Under the pieces are notes generated by a model that saw only the letters and a program-made list of their open reading frames with translations, did not search any database and was not told the origin of the DNA. Source: Phocoena phocoena (Eukaryota > Chordata > Mammalia > Artiodactyla > Phocoenidae). Taken from it: 64,000 nt of DNA. This document shows positions 41,791 through 55,515 of this stretch, one piece after another. The number at the start of each line of letters is the position of its first letter. Positions within the stretch are counted from its first letter, which is position 1. The stretch covers positions 870,074 to 934,073 of the forward strand of contig NW_027077396.1 of the NCBI RefSeq assembly GCF_963924675.1, written 5' to 3'. Both the position numbers and the translations under genes were made by a program.

Positions 41791-41840
41791 CTAACCCTAA
41801 CCCTAACCCTAACCCTAACCTGTCCCCTAAACCGTCCCCA
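41791..41840. repeat. Second internally truncated monomer (tail joined to CCTGTC)
   Basis: The tail ending at 41818 joins CCTGTCCCCTAAACCG at 41819, so slots 1-18 are absent as at 3259. Flanking variants differ from those at 3.2 kb, so this is probably a separate event at the same CCCTAACC microhomology. Confidence 0.82.
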
Positions 41841-42539
41841 TCCCCTAACCCTAACCCTAACCCTAATCCTTACCTGAAGCCTTACGCTAACTCGTCCCGT
41901 AATACTAACACATACGCTAACACTAACTCGTACCCTAACACGTACGCTCACCCTAAACCGTTGTCGTACGCTAACCTGTCCCCTAAACCGTCCCCGTCCC
42001 CTAACCCTAAACCTCAACCTAACCCTTACCCGAAGCCTTACCCTAACCCGTCCCCTAATCCTAACACGTACGCTAACACTAACCCGTAGCCTAACACGTA
42101 CGCGCACCATAAACCGTTGTCGTACTCTAACCTTTCCCCTAAACCTTCCCCGTCCCCTAACACTAACCCTAACCCTAACCCTATCCCTAACCCTTACCCG
42201 AAGCCTTACCCTAACCCGTCCCCTAGTCCTAACCCGTACGCTAACACTAAACCATACCCTAACACGTACGCTCACTCTAAACCGTTGTCGTACCGTAACC
42301 TGTCCCCTAAACCGTCCCCGTCCCCTAACCCTAACCCTAACCCTAACCCTTACCCGAAGCCTTATCCTAACCCGTCCCCTAATCCTAACTCGTACGCTAA
42401 CACTAACCCGTACCCTAACACGTACGCTCACCATAAACCGTTGTCGTACCCTAACCTGTCCCTTAAACCATCCCCGTCCCCGTCCCCTAACCGTAACCCT
42501 AACCCTAACCCTAACCCTTACCCGAAGCCTTACCCTAAC

Positions 42540-43735
42540 CCGTCCCCTAATCCTAACCCGTATGCTAACTCTAACCCGTACCCTAACACCTACGCTCACC
42601 CTAAACCGTTGTCGTATCCTAACCTGTCCCCTAAACCGTCTCCGTTCCCTAACCCTAACCCTAACCCTAACCTTAACCCTAACCCTTATCCGAAGCCTTA
42701 CACTAAACCGTCCCCTAATCCTAACTCGTACGCTAACACTAACACGTACGCTCACCCTAAATCGTTGTCGTACTCTAACCTGTCCCCTAAACCGTCCCCT
42801 AATCCTAACCCTAACCCTAACCCTTACCCGAAGCCTTACCCTAACCCGTCTCCTAATCCTAACCCTTACGATAACACTAACCCGTACCCTAACACGTACG
42901 CTTACCCTAAACCGTTGTCGTACACTAACCTGTCCACTAAACCGTCTCCGTCCCCTAACCCTAACCCTAACCCTAACCCTAACCCGAACCCGAACCCTTA
43001 ACCGAAGCCTTACCCTAAACCGTCCCCTAATCCTAACCCTCATGCTAACTCTAACCCGTACCCTAACTCGTACGCTCACCCTAAACCGTTGTCATACACT
43101 AACCTTTCCCCTAAACCTTCCCCGTTCCCTAAACCTAACCCTAACCCTAACCCTAACCCTAACACTTACCCGAAACCTTACACTAAACCGTCCCCTAATC
43201 CTAAACCGTACGCTAACACTAAACCGTACCCTAACACGTACGCTCAACCTAAACCGTTGTCGTACCCTAACCCCTCCCCTAAACCGTCCCCGTCCCCTAA
43301 CCCTAAACCTAACCCTAACCCTAACCCTTACCCGAAGCCTTACCCTAACCCGTCCCCTAATCCTAAACCGTACGCTAACACTAAAGCGTACCCTAACACA
43401 TACGCACACCCTAAACCGTTGTCGTACACTAACCTGTCCCCTAAACCGTCCCCGTCTCCTAACCCTAACCCTAACCCTAACCCTAACCCTAACCCTTACC
43501 CGAAGCCTTACCCTAACCCGTCCTCTAATCCTAACCCATACGCTAACACTAACCCGTACCCTAACACGTACGCTCACCCTAAACCGTTGTCGTACCCTAA
43601 CCTGTCCCCTAAACCGTCCCCGTCCCCTAACCCTAACCCTAACCCTAACCCTAACACCCGAAGCCTTACACTAACCCGTCCCCAAATCCTAACCCGTACG
43701 CTAACACTAACCCATACCCTAACACGTACGCTCAC
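42540..43735. repeat. Dispersed copy of block A (about 1.2 kb)
   Basis: It matches 4010-5205 at an offset of 38,530 bp, including the paired core deletions near 42730-42800, the CCCTCATGCTAACTC monomer near 43038 and the 4-bp loss CTAACACCCGAAG at 43651. Similarity to the 4-kb block ends at about 43.74 kb, where ACATTTGTCCTACC appears. It lies isolated between diverged monomers. Confidence 0.88.
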
Positions 43736-46700
43736 CCTAAACATTTGTCCTACCCTAACCTGTCCCCTAAACCCTCCCTGTCCCCTAACCCTAACACTAA
43801 CCCTAACCCTAACACTTACCCAAAGCCTTACCCTAACCCGTCCCCTAATCCTAAAGCGTACGCTAACACGAACCCGTACCCTAACACTTACGCTCACCCT
43901 AAACCGTTATCGTACATTAACCTCTCCCTTAAACCGTACCCATCCCCTAACACTAACCCTAACCCTAAACCTCAAACTAACTCTTACCCGAAGCCTTACC
44001 CTAACCCGTCCCCTAATCCTAACACGTACGCTAACACTAACCCGTAGTCTAACACGTACGCGCACCATAAACCGTTGTCGTATTCTAACCTTTCCCCTAA
44101 ACCTTCCCCGTCCCCTAACATTAACCCTAACCCTAACCCTAACCCTAACCCTTACCCGAAGCCTTACCCTAACCCGTCCCCTAATCCTAACCCGTATGCT
44201 AACACTAAACCATACCCTAACACGTACGCTCACTCTAAACCGTTGTCGTACCCTAACCTGTCCCCTAAACCGTCCCCGTCCCCTAACCCTAACCCTAACC
44301 CTAACCCTTACCCGAAGCCTTACCCTAACCCGTCCCCTAATCCTAACCAGTACGCTAACACTAACCCGTACCCTAACACGTACGCTCACCCTAAACATTT
44401 GTCGTACCCTAACCTGTCCCCTAAACCGTCCCCGTCCCCTAACCCTAACACTAACCCTAACCCTAACCCTTAACCAAAGCCTTACACTAACCCGTCGCCT
44501 AATCCTAACCCGTACGCTAACAATAAACAGTACCCTAAAACGTACGCTCACCCTAAACCGTTGTCGTACACTAACCTCTCCCCTAAACCGTCCCCGTCCC
44601 CGTCCCCTAACCCTAAACCTAACCCTAACCCTAACCCTTACCCGAAGCCTTACACTAACACGTCCACTAATCCTAACCCGTAGGCTAACACTAACCCGTA
44701 CCCTAACACGTATGCTCACCGTAAACCGTTGTCGTACCCTAACCTGTCCCCTAAACCGTCCCCGTCCCCTAACCCTAACCCTAACCCTAACACTTACCCA
44801 AAGCCTTACCCTAACCCATCCCCTAATCCTAAACCGTACGCTAACACTAAACCGTACCCTAACACGTACGCTCACCCTAAACCGTTGTCGTACCATAACC
44901 TGTCCCCTAAACCTTCCCCGTCCCCTAACACTAACCCTAACCCTAACCCTAACCGTAACCCTTACCCGAAGCCTTACCGTAACCCGTCCCCTAATCCTAA
45001 CCCGTACACTAACAATAACCTGTACCCTAACACGTACGCTCACCCTAAACCGTTGTCGTATCCTAACCTGTCCCCTAAACCGTCCCCGTCCCCTAACACT
45101 AACCCTAACCCTAACCCTAACCCTAACCCTTACCCGAAGCCTTACCCTAACCCGTCCCGTAATCCTAACCCGTACGCTAACACTAACCCGTAGCCTAACA
45201 CATACACTCATCCTAAACAGTTGTCGTACCCTAACCTGTCCCCTAAACCGTCGCCGTCCCCTAACCCTAACCCTAACCCTAACCCTAACCCTTACATGAA
45301 GCCTTAACCTAACCTGTCCCTTAATCCTAACCCGTACGCTAACACTAACCCGTTCCCTAACACGTACGCTCACCACAACCGTTGTCGTACCCTAACCTGT
45401 CCCCTAAACTATCCCCGTCCCCTAACCCTAACCCTAATCCTAACCCTAACCCTAAACCTTATACGAAGCCTTAACCTAAGCCGTCCCCTAAACCTAACCC
45501 GTACGCTAACACTAACCCGTACCCTAACACGTACGCTCACCATATACCGTTGTCGTACCCGAACCTGTCCGCTAAACCGTCCCCATCCCCTCACCCTAAC
45601 ACTAACCCTAACCCTAACCCTTACCCAAAGCCTTACACTAACCCGTCCCTTAATCCTAAATCGTACGCTAACACGAACCTGTACCCTAACACTTACGCTC
45701 ACCCTAAACCGTTGTGGTACCCTAACCTGTCCCCTAAACAGTACCCGTCCCCTAACCCTAACCCTAACCCTAACCCTAAACCTAAACCTTACCCGAAGCC
45801 TTACCCTAACCCGTCCCCTAATCCTAAATCGTACGCTAACACGAACCCGTACCCTAACACTTACGCTCACCCTAAACCGTTGTCGTACCCTAACCTCTCC
45901 CCTAAACCGTCCCCATCCCCTAACCCTAACCCTAACCCTACCCCTAACCCTTACCCGAAGCCTTACCCTAACCCGTCCCCTAATCCTAACCCGTATGCTA
46001 ACTCTAACCCGTACCCTAACACGTACGCTCATCCTAAACCGTTGTTGTACACTAACCTGTCCCCTAAAGCGTCCACGTCCCCTAACCCTAACCCTAACCC
46101 TAACCCTAACCCTAACCCTAAACCTTACACGAAGCCTTACCCTAAGCCGTCCACTAATCCTAACCCGTACGCTAACAATAATCCGTACCATAACACGTAC
46201 ACTCAAACTAAACCGTTGTCGTACACTAACCTGTCCCCTAAACCGTCCCCGTCCCCGTCCCCTAACCCTAAACCTAACCCCAACCCTAACCCTTACCCGA
46301 AGCCTTACCCTAACACGTCCACTAATCCTAACCCGTAAGCTAACACTAACCCGAACCCTAACACGTATGCTCACCCTAAGCCGTTGTCGTAACCCAACCT
46401 GTCCCCTAAACCGTCCCCGTCCCCTAACCCTAACCCTAACACTAACCCTAACCCTAACCCTTACCTGAAGCCTTAACTTAACCCGTCCCTTAATCCTAAC
46501 CCGTACGCTAACACTAACCCGTACCCTAACACGTACGCTCACTCTAAACAGTTGTCGTACACTAACCTGTTCCCTAAACCGTCCCTGTCCCCTAATCCTA
46601 ACCCTAACCCTAACCATAACCCTAACCCTTACCCGAAGCCTTAACCTAACCCATCCCCTAATCCTAACCCGTACGCTAACACTAACCCATACCCTAACAC

Positions 46701-49700
46701 GTACGCTCACCCTAAAGTGTTGTCGTACCCTAACCTGTCCCCTAAATCGTCCCCGTCCCCTAACCCTAACCCTAACCCTAACCCTACACCTAACACTTAC
46801 CCGAACCCTTACCCTAACCCGCCCCCTAATCCTACCCCATACGATAACACTAACCCGTAGCCTAACACGTACGCTCACCCTAAACCGTTGTCGTACCCTA
46901 ACATGTCCCCTAAACAGTTCCCGTCCCCTAAACCTAACCCTAAACCAAACCCTAACGCTAACCCTTACCCGAAGCCTTACACTAACCCGTCCCCTAATCC
47001 TAACCCGTACGCTAACAATAACCCGTACCCTAACACGTACGCTCACTTTAAAGAGTTGTCGTACCCTAACCTGTCCCCTAAACCGTCCTCGTCCCCTAAC
47101 ACTAACCCTAACCCTAACCCTAACCCTAACCCTTACCTGAAGCCTTAACTTAACCCGTCCCTTAATCCTAACCCGTACGCTAACACTAACCCGTACCCTA
47201 ACACGTACGCTCACCCTAAACCGTTGTCGTACCCTAACCTGTCCCCTAAACCATCCCCGTCCCCTAAACCTAACCCTAATCCTAACCCTAACCGTTATCT
47301 GAAGCCTTACCCTAAACCGTCTCCTAAACCTAACCCGTACGCTAACACTAACCCATACCCTAACACGTACGATCACCCTAAACCGTTGTCGTACCCGAAC
47401 CTGTCCCCTAAACCGTCCCCGTCCCCTAACCATAACCCTAACCCTAACCCTTACCCGAAGCCTTACCCTAACCCGTCCCCTATTCCTAACCCGTACGCTA
47501 ACACTAATCAGTATCCTAACACGTACGCTCACCCTAAACCGTTGTCGTACCCTAACCTGTGGCCTAAACCGTCACCGTCCCCTAACCCTAAACGTAACCC
47601 TAACCCTAACCCGAACCCTTACCCGAAGCCTTACCCTAACCCGTCCCCAAATCCTAACCCGTACGCTAACACTAACCCGTACCCTAACACGTACGCTCAC
47701 CCTAAACATTTGTCGTACCCTAACCTGTCCCCTAAATCGTCCTCGTCCCCTAACCCTAACACTAACCCTAACCCTAACCCTTACCCAAAGCCTTACCCTA
47801 ACCCGTCCCCTAATCCTAAATCGTACGCCAACACGAACCCGTACCATAACACTTACGCTCACCCTAAACCGTTGTCGTACCCTAACCTCTCCCTTAAACC
47901 GTCCCCATCCCCTAACCCTAACCCTAACCCTTAACCTAACCCTAACCCTTACCCGAAGCCTTACCCTAACCCGTCCCCTAATCCTAACCCGTACACTAAC
48001 AGTAACCCGTACGCTAACACGTACGCTCACTCGAAACAGTTGTCGTACCCTAACCTGTTCCCTAAACCGTCCCTGTCCCCTAACCCTAACCCTAACCCTA
48101 ACCCTAACCATAAACCTTACCCGAAGCCTTACCCTAACCCGTCCCCTAATCCTTACCCGAACGCTAACACTAATCCATACCCTAACAAGTACGCTCACCC
48201 AAAACCGTTGTCGTACACTAACCTGTCCCATAAACCGTCCCCGTCCCCTAACCGTAACCCTAACCCTAACCCTAACCCTTACACGAAGCCTTAACCTAAC
48301 CCGTCCCCTAATCCTAACCCGTATGCTAACTCTAACCAGTACCCTAACACGTACGCTCACCCTAAACTCTTGTCGTACCCTAACCTGTCCCCTATACCGT
48401 CCCCATTCCCTAACCCTAACCTTAACCCTAACCATAATCCTAACCCTTACCCGAAGCCTTACACTCACCCGTACCTTAATCCTAAACCGTACGCTAACAC
48501 TAACCCGTACCCTAACACGTACGCTCAGCCTAAAACTTTGACGTACACTAACCTGTCCCCTGAACCGTCCCCGTCCCCTAACCCTAACACTAACCCTAAA
48601 CCTAAACCTAACCCTTACCTGAAGCCTTACCCTAACCCGTCCCGTAATCCTAACCCGTACGCTAACACTAACCCGTACCCTAACACGTACACTCACCCTA
48701 AACGGTTGTCGTACCCTAACCTGTCCCCTAAAGCGTCCCCGTCCCCTAACCCTAACTCTAACCCTAACCCTAACCCTTACCCGAAGCCTTACCCTAACCC
48801 GTCCTCTAATCCTAACCCGTACGCTAACACTAACCCGTACCCTAACAAGTACGCTCACCATAAACCGTTGTCGTACCCTAACCTGTCCCCTAAACCGTCC
48901 CCGTCCCCTAACCCTAAACCTAAACCTAACCCTAACCCTTACCCGAAGCCTTACCCTAACCCGTCCCCAAATCCTTACCCGTACGCTAACACTAAACCGT
49001 AGCCTAACACGTATGCTCACCCTAAACCGTTGTCGTACACTAACCTGTCCCCTAAACCGTCCCCGTCCCCTAACCCTAAACCTAACCCTAACCCTAACCC
49101 TAATCCTTACCTGAAGCCTTACCCTAACCCGTCCCGTAATCCTAACCCGTACGCTAACACTAACACGTACACTAACACGTACGCTCACCCTAAACCGTTT
49201 TCGTACCCTAACCTGTCCCCTTAACCGTCCCCGTCCCCGTCCCCTAACCCTAACCCTAACGCTAACGCTAACCCTTACCCGAAGCCTTACCCTAAACCGT
49301 CCCCTACTCCTAACCCGTACGCTAACACTAACCGGTACCCTAACATGTACACTCACCCTAAACCGTTGTCGTACCCGAACCTGTCCCCTAAACCGTCCCG
49401 ATCCCCTAACCCTAATGCTAAACCTAACCCTAACCCTTACCCGAAGCCTTACCCTAACCCGTCCCCTAATCCTAACCCGTACGCTAACACTAACCAGTAC
49501 CCTAGCACGTACGCTCACCCTAAAACGTTGTCGTACCCTAACCTGTCCCCTAAACCGTCACCGTCACCTATGCCTAACCCTAACCCTAACCCTAACCCGA
49601 ACCCTTACCCGAAGCCTTACCCTAACACGTCCCCTAATCCTAACCCGTACGCTAACACTAACCCGTACCCTAACACGTACGCTCACCCTAAACATTTGTC

Positions 49701-50249
49701 GTACCCTAACCTGTTCCCTAAACCGTCCCTGTCCCCTAAACCTAACACTAACCCTAAACCTAACCCTTAACCAAAGCCTTACCCTAACCCGTCCCCTAAT
49801 CCTAAACCGTACGCTAACAGTAAACCGTACCCTAACACGTACGCTCACCCTAAACCGTTGTCGTACCCTAACCTCTCCCCTAAACCGTCCCCATCCCCTA
49901 ACCCTAACCCTAACCCTAACCCTAACCCTAACCCTAACCCTAACCCTTACCCGAAGCCTTACCCTATCCCGTCCCCTAATCCTAACCCGTAGGCTAACAC
50001 TAACCCGTACCCTAACACGTATGCTCACCCTAAACCATTGTCGTTCCCTAAGCTGTCCCCTAAACCGTCCCCGTCCCCTAACCCTAACCCTAACCCTAAC
50101 ACTTTCCCGAAGCCTTACCCTAACCCGTCCCCTAATCCTAACCCGTACGCTAACACTAACCCGTACCCTAACACGTACACTCACACTAAACCGTTGTCAT
50201 ACCCTAACCTGTCCCCTAAACCGTCCCCGTCCCCTAACCCTAACACTAA
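43736..50249. repeat. Diverged array segment
   Basis: About 39 monomers with many private variants, such as TACATTAACC, ACCTCAAAC, CCCCGCCCCC and GTGGTACC. No long near-identical partner was recognised inside the window. A one-base phase loss lies near 45375 (CTCACCACAACCG). A pure (CCCTAA)8 tract is at 49896-49943. No gene, RNA or inserted element is visible. Confidence 0.85.
49896..49943. repeat. Pure (CCCTAA)8 tract
   Basis: Eight perfect hexamers follow ACCGTCCCCATC and end at CCCTTACCCGAAG. No duplication edge was recognised here. It shows that pure tracts of this length also occur inside ordinary, more diverged monomers. Confidence 0.9.
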
Positions 50250-50297
50250 CCCTAACCCTAACCCTAACCCTAACCCTAACCCTAACCCTAACCCTAA
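50250..50297. repeat. Pure (CCCTAA)8 tract at the left edge of the 2,746-bp-offset duplication
   Basis: Eight perfect hexamers are followed by CCCTTTCCCGAAG. Sequence to the right matches the sequence from 53047 onward, whereas sequence to the left does not match the corresponding left flank (ACCGTCACCGTACCC near 53006-53020). The breakpoint therefore lies in the tract. Confidence 0.88.
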
Positions 50298-52770
50298 CCC
50301 TTTCCCGAAGCCTTACCCTAACCCGTCCCCTAATCCTAACCCGTGCGCTAACACTAAACCATACCCTAACACGTACGCTCACCCTACACCATTGTCGTAC
50401 CCTAACCTGTCCCCTAAACCTTCCCCGTCCCCTAACCCTAACCCTAACACTAACCCTAAACCTAACCCTTACCCGAAGCCTTACCATAACCCGTCCCTTA
50501 ATCCTAACCCGTACGCTAACACTAAACCGTACCCTAACACCTACGCACACCCTAAAACCTTGTCGCACACTAACCTGTCCCCTAAACCGTCCCCGTCTCC
50601 TAACCCTAACCCTAACCCTAACCCTAACCCTTACCCGAAGCCTTACACAAACCCGTCCTCTAATCCTAACCCGTACGCTAACAGTAACCCGTACCCTAAC
50701 ACGTACGCTCACCCTAAACCGTTGTCGTACCCTAACCTGTCCCCTAAACCGTCCCCGTCCCCTAACACTAAACCTAACCCGAACCCTAACCCTAACACTT
50801 ACCCGAAGCCTTACACTAACCCATCCCCTAATCCTAACCCGTACGCTAACCCTAATCCGTACCCTAACACCTACGCTCACCCTAAACCATTGTCGTACCC
50901 TAACCTGTACCCTAAACCATCCCCGTCCCCTATCCCTAAACCTAACCCTAACCCAAACCCTTACCCGAACCTTACCCTAACACGTACCCTAATCCTAATC
51001 GGTACGCTAACACTAACCCATACCCTAACACGTACGATCACCCTAAACCGTTGTCGTACACTAACCTGTCCCCTAAACCGTCCCCGTCCCCTAACCCTAA
51101 CCCTAACCCTTACCCGAAGCCTTACTCTAACCCGTCCCCTAATCCTAACCCGTACGCTAACCATAACCTGTACCCTAACACGTACGCTCACCCTAAACCC
51201 TTGTCGTACCCTATACTGTCCCCTAAACTGTCCCCGTCCCCTAACCCTAACCCTAACCCTAACCCTTACCCGAAGCCTTACACTAACCCGTCCCCTAATC
51301 CTAACCTGTACGCTAACACTAACCCGTAGCCTAACACGTACGCTCACCCTAAACCGTTGTCGTACCCAACCTGTCCCCTAAACCGTCCCCGTCCCCTAAC
51401 CCTAACCCTAACCCTAACCCTAACTCTAAACCTTGCCCGAAACCTTACACTAACCCATCCCCTAATTCTAACCCGTACGCTAACCCTAACCCGTACCCTA
51501 ACACGTACGCTCACCCTAAACCATTGTCGTACCCTAACCTGTAACCTAAAACATCCCCTTCCCCTATCCCTAACCCTAACCCTAACCCTACCCCTTACCG
51601 GAAGCCTTACCCTAACCCGTCCACTAATCCTAACCGGTACGCTAACACGTACCCTAACACGTACACTCACGCTAATACGTTGTCATACAATAACCTGTCC
51701 CCTAAACCGTCCCCGTCCCCGTCCCCTAACCCTAACCTTTACCCGAAGCCTTACCCTAAACCGTCCCATAAGCCTAACCCGTACGCTAACACTAACCCAT
51801 ACCCTAACACGTATGCTCACCCTAAACCGTTGTCGTACACTAACCTGTCCCCTAAACCATCCCCGTTCCCTAACACTAACCCTAACCCTAATCCTTACCT
51901 GAAGCCTTACGCTAACTCGTCCCGTAATCCTAACCCGTACGCTAACACTAACCCGTACACTAACACGTACGCTCACCCTAAACCGTTGTCTTACCCTAAC
52001 ATGTCCCCTAAACCGTCCCTGTCCCCTAACCGTAACACTAAACCTAACCCTAACGCTAACCCTTACCCGAAGCCTTACCCTAACCCGTCCCCTAATCCTA
52101 ACCCGTACGCTAATAATAACCCATACCCTAACACGTACGCTCACCGGAAAACGTTGTTGTACCCTAACCTGTCCCATAAACCGTCCCCATCCCCTAACCC
52201 TAACCCTAACCCTAACCCTAACCCTAACACTTACCCGAAGCCTTACCCTAACCCGTCCCCTAATCCTAACCCGTATGCTAACTCTAACCCGTACCCTAAC
52301 ACATACGCTCACCCTAAAACGTTGTCGTACCCTAACCGGTCCCCTAAACCGTCCCCATTCCCTAACTCTAACCCTAACCCTAACCAAAACCCTAAAACTT
52401 ACCCGAAGCCTTACACTCACCCGTCCCCTAATCCTAACCCGTACGCTAACACTAACCTGTACCCTCACACGTACGCTCACCCTAAACCGTTGTCGTACCC
52501 TAACCTGTCCCCTAAACCGTCCCCGTCCCCTAACCCTAACCCTAACCCTAACCCTTACCCGAAGCCTTACCCTAACCCGCCGCCTAATCCTAACCCATAC
52601 GATAACACTAACCCATACCCTAACACGTACGCTCACCCTAAACCGTTGTCGTACCCTAACCTGTCCCCTAAACCGTCCCCATTCCCTAACACTAACCCTA
52701 ACCCTAACCAAAACCCTAAACCTTAGCCAAAGCCTTACACTCACCCGTCCCCTAATCCTAACACGTACGC
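50250..52770. repeat. 2,746-bp-offset duplication, first copy (about 2.5 kb)
   Basis: Sequence 50301 onward (CCCTTTCCCGAAG, then CCCGTGCGCTAAC) matches 53047 onward. I counted about seven substitutions over 2.5 kb and no internal length difference, suggesting more than 99 percent identity. Both copies share one-base phase losses near 50970/53716 (CCCGAACCTTACC) and 51367/54113 (GTACCCAACCTG). Similarity ends near 52770 after CCAAAACCCTAAACCTTAGCC. Confidence 0.9.
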
Positions 52771-52999
52771 TAACACTAACCTATACCCTCACACGTACGC
52801 TCACCCTAAACCGTTGTCGTACCATAACCTGTACCCTAAACCGTCCCCGTCCCCTAACCCTAACCCTAACCTTAACCCTAACACTTACCCGAAGCCTTAC
52901 CCTAAACCGTCCCCTAATCCTAAACCGTACGCTAACACTAACCCGTACCATAACACGTACGCTCACCCTAAACCGTTGTCGTACACTAACCTCTCCCCT

Positions 53000-55515
53000 A
53001 AACCGTCACCGTACCCTAACCCTAACCCTAACCCTAACCCTAACCCTTTCCCGAAGCCTTACCCTAACCCGTCCCCTAATCCTAACCCGTGCGCTAACAC
53101 TAAACCATACCCTAACACGTACGCTCACCCTACACCATTGTCGTACCCTAACCTGTCCCCTAAAACTTCCCCGTCCCCTAACCCTAACCCTAACACTAAC
53201 CCTAAACCTAACCCTTACCCGAAGCCTTACCATAACCCGTCCCTTAATCCTAACCCGTACGCTAACACTAAACCGTACCCTAACACCTACGCACACCCTA
53301 AAACCTTGTCGCACACTAACCTGTCCCCTAAACCGTCCCCGTCTCCTAACCCTAACCCTAACCCTAACCCTAACCCTTACCCGAAGCCTTACACAAACCC
53401 GTCCTCTAATCCTAACCCGTACGCTAACAGTAACCCGTACCCTAACACGTACGCTCACCCTAAACCGTTGTCGTACCCTAACCTGTCCCCTAAACCGTCC
53501 CCGTCCCCTAACACTAAACCTAACCCGAACCCTAACCCTAACACTTACCCGAAGCCTTACACTAACCCATCCCCTAATCCTAACCCGTACGCTAACCCTA
53601 ATCCGTACCCTAACACCTACGCTCACCCTAAACCATTGTCGTACCCTAACCTGTACCCTAAACCATCCCCGTCCCCTATCCCTAAACCTAACCCTAACCC
53701 AAACCCTTACCCGAACCTTACCCTAACACGTACCCTAATCCTAATCGGTACGCTAACACTAACCCATACCCTAACACGTACGATCACCCTAAACCGTTGT
53801 CGTACACTAACCTGTCCCGTAAACCGTCCCCGTCCCCTAACCCTAACCCTAACCCTTACCCGAAGCCTTACTCTAACCCGTCCCCTAATCCTAACCCGTA
53901 CGCTAACCATAACCTGTACCCTAACACGTACGCTCACCCTAAACCCTTGTCGTACCCTATACTGTCCCCTAAACTGTCCCCGTCCCCTAACCCTAACCCT
54001 AACCCTAACCCTTACCCGAAGCCTTACACTAACCCGTCCCCTAATCCTAACCTGTACGCTAACACTAACCCGTAGCCTAACACGTACGCTCACCCTAAAC
54101 CGTTGTCGTACCCAACCTGTCCCCTAAACCGTCCCCGTCCCCTAACCCTAACCCTAACCCTAACCCTAACTCTAAACCTTGCCCGAAACCTTACACTAAC
54201 CCATCCCCTAATTCTAACCCGTACGCTAACCCTAACCCGTACCCTAACACGTACGCTCACCCTAAACCATTGTCGTACCCTAACCTGTAACCTAAAACAT
54301 CCCCTTCCCCTATCCCTAACCCTAACCCTAACCCTACCCCTTACCGGAAGCCTTACCCTAACCCGTCCACTAATCCTAACCGGTACGCTAACACGTACCC
54401 TAACACGTACACTCACGCTAATACGTTGTCATACAATAACCTGTCCCCTAAACCGTCCCCGTCCCCGTCCCCTAACCCTAACCTTTACCCGAAGCCTTAC
54501 CCTAAACCGTCCCATAAGCCTAACCCGTACGCTAACACTAACCCATACCCTAACACGTATGCTCACCCTAAACCGTTGTCGTACACTAACCTGTCCCCTA
54601 AACCATCCCCGTTCCCTAACACTAACCCTAACCCTAATCCTTACCTGAAGCCTTACGCTAACTCGTCCCGTAATCCTAACCCGTACGCTAACACTAACCC
54701 GTACACTAACACGTACGCTCACCCTAAACCGTTGTCTTACACTAACATGTCCCCTAAACCGTCCCTGTCCCCTAACCGTAACACTAAACCTAACCCTAAC
54801 GCTAACCCTTACCCGAAGCCTTACCCTAACCCGTCCCCTAATCCTAACCCGTACGCTAATAATAACCCGTACCCTAACACGTACGCTCACCGGAAAACGT
54901 TGTTGTACCCTAACCTGTCCCATAAACCGTCCCCATCCCCTAACCCTAACCCTAACCCTAAACCTAACCCTAACACTTACCCGAAGCCTTACCCTAACCC
55001 GTCCCCTAATCCTAACCCGTATGCTAACTCTAACCCGTACCCTAACACATACGCTCACCCTAAAACGTTGTCGTACCCTAACCGGTCCCCTAAACCGTCC
55101 CCATTCCCTAACTCTAACCCTAACCCTAACCAAAACCCTAAAACTTACCCGAAGCCTTACACTCACCCGTCCCCTAATCCTAACCCGTACGCTAACACTA
55201 ACCTGTACCCTCACACGTACGCTCACCCTAAACCGTTGTCGTACCCTAACCTGTCCCCTAAACCGTCCCCGTCCCCTAACCCTAACCCTAACCCTAACCC
55301 TTACCCGAAGCCTTACCCTAACCCGCCGCCTAATCCTAACCCATACGATAACACTAACCCGTACCCTAACACGTACGCTCACCCTAAACCGTTGTCGTAC
55401 CCTAACCTGTCCCCTAAACCGTCCCCATTCCCTAACACTAACCCTAACCCTAACCAAAACCCTAAACCTTAGCCAAAGCCTTACACTCACCCGTCCCCTA
55501 ATCCTAACCCGTCCG
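53000..55515. repeat. 2,746-bp-offset duplication, second copy
   Basis: It matches 50.25-52.77 kb. Differences seen include AAACCTTCC to AAAACTTCC near 53163, CCCCTAAACC to CCCGTAAACC near 53817 and CCATACCC to CCGTACCC near 54866 and 55362. About 230 bp of other monomer sequence separates the two copies. Downstream it passes into a GCACAC-class monomer (55539). Confidence 0.9.

Larger units (their letters stand above)
39624..42539. repeat. Diverged array segment
   Basis: About 17 monomers. The first, beginning CCCGAGGCC and carrying ACATATGCACAC near 39750, resembles the one near 9.24-9.31 kb. From about 40.1 kb monomers carry more private substitutions than in the duplicated blocks and I found no close second copy in the window. 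A one-base phase loss lies near 40143. A core-skipping truncated monomer lies at 41791-41840. Confidence 0.85.
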
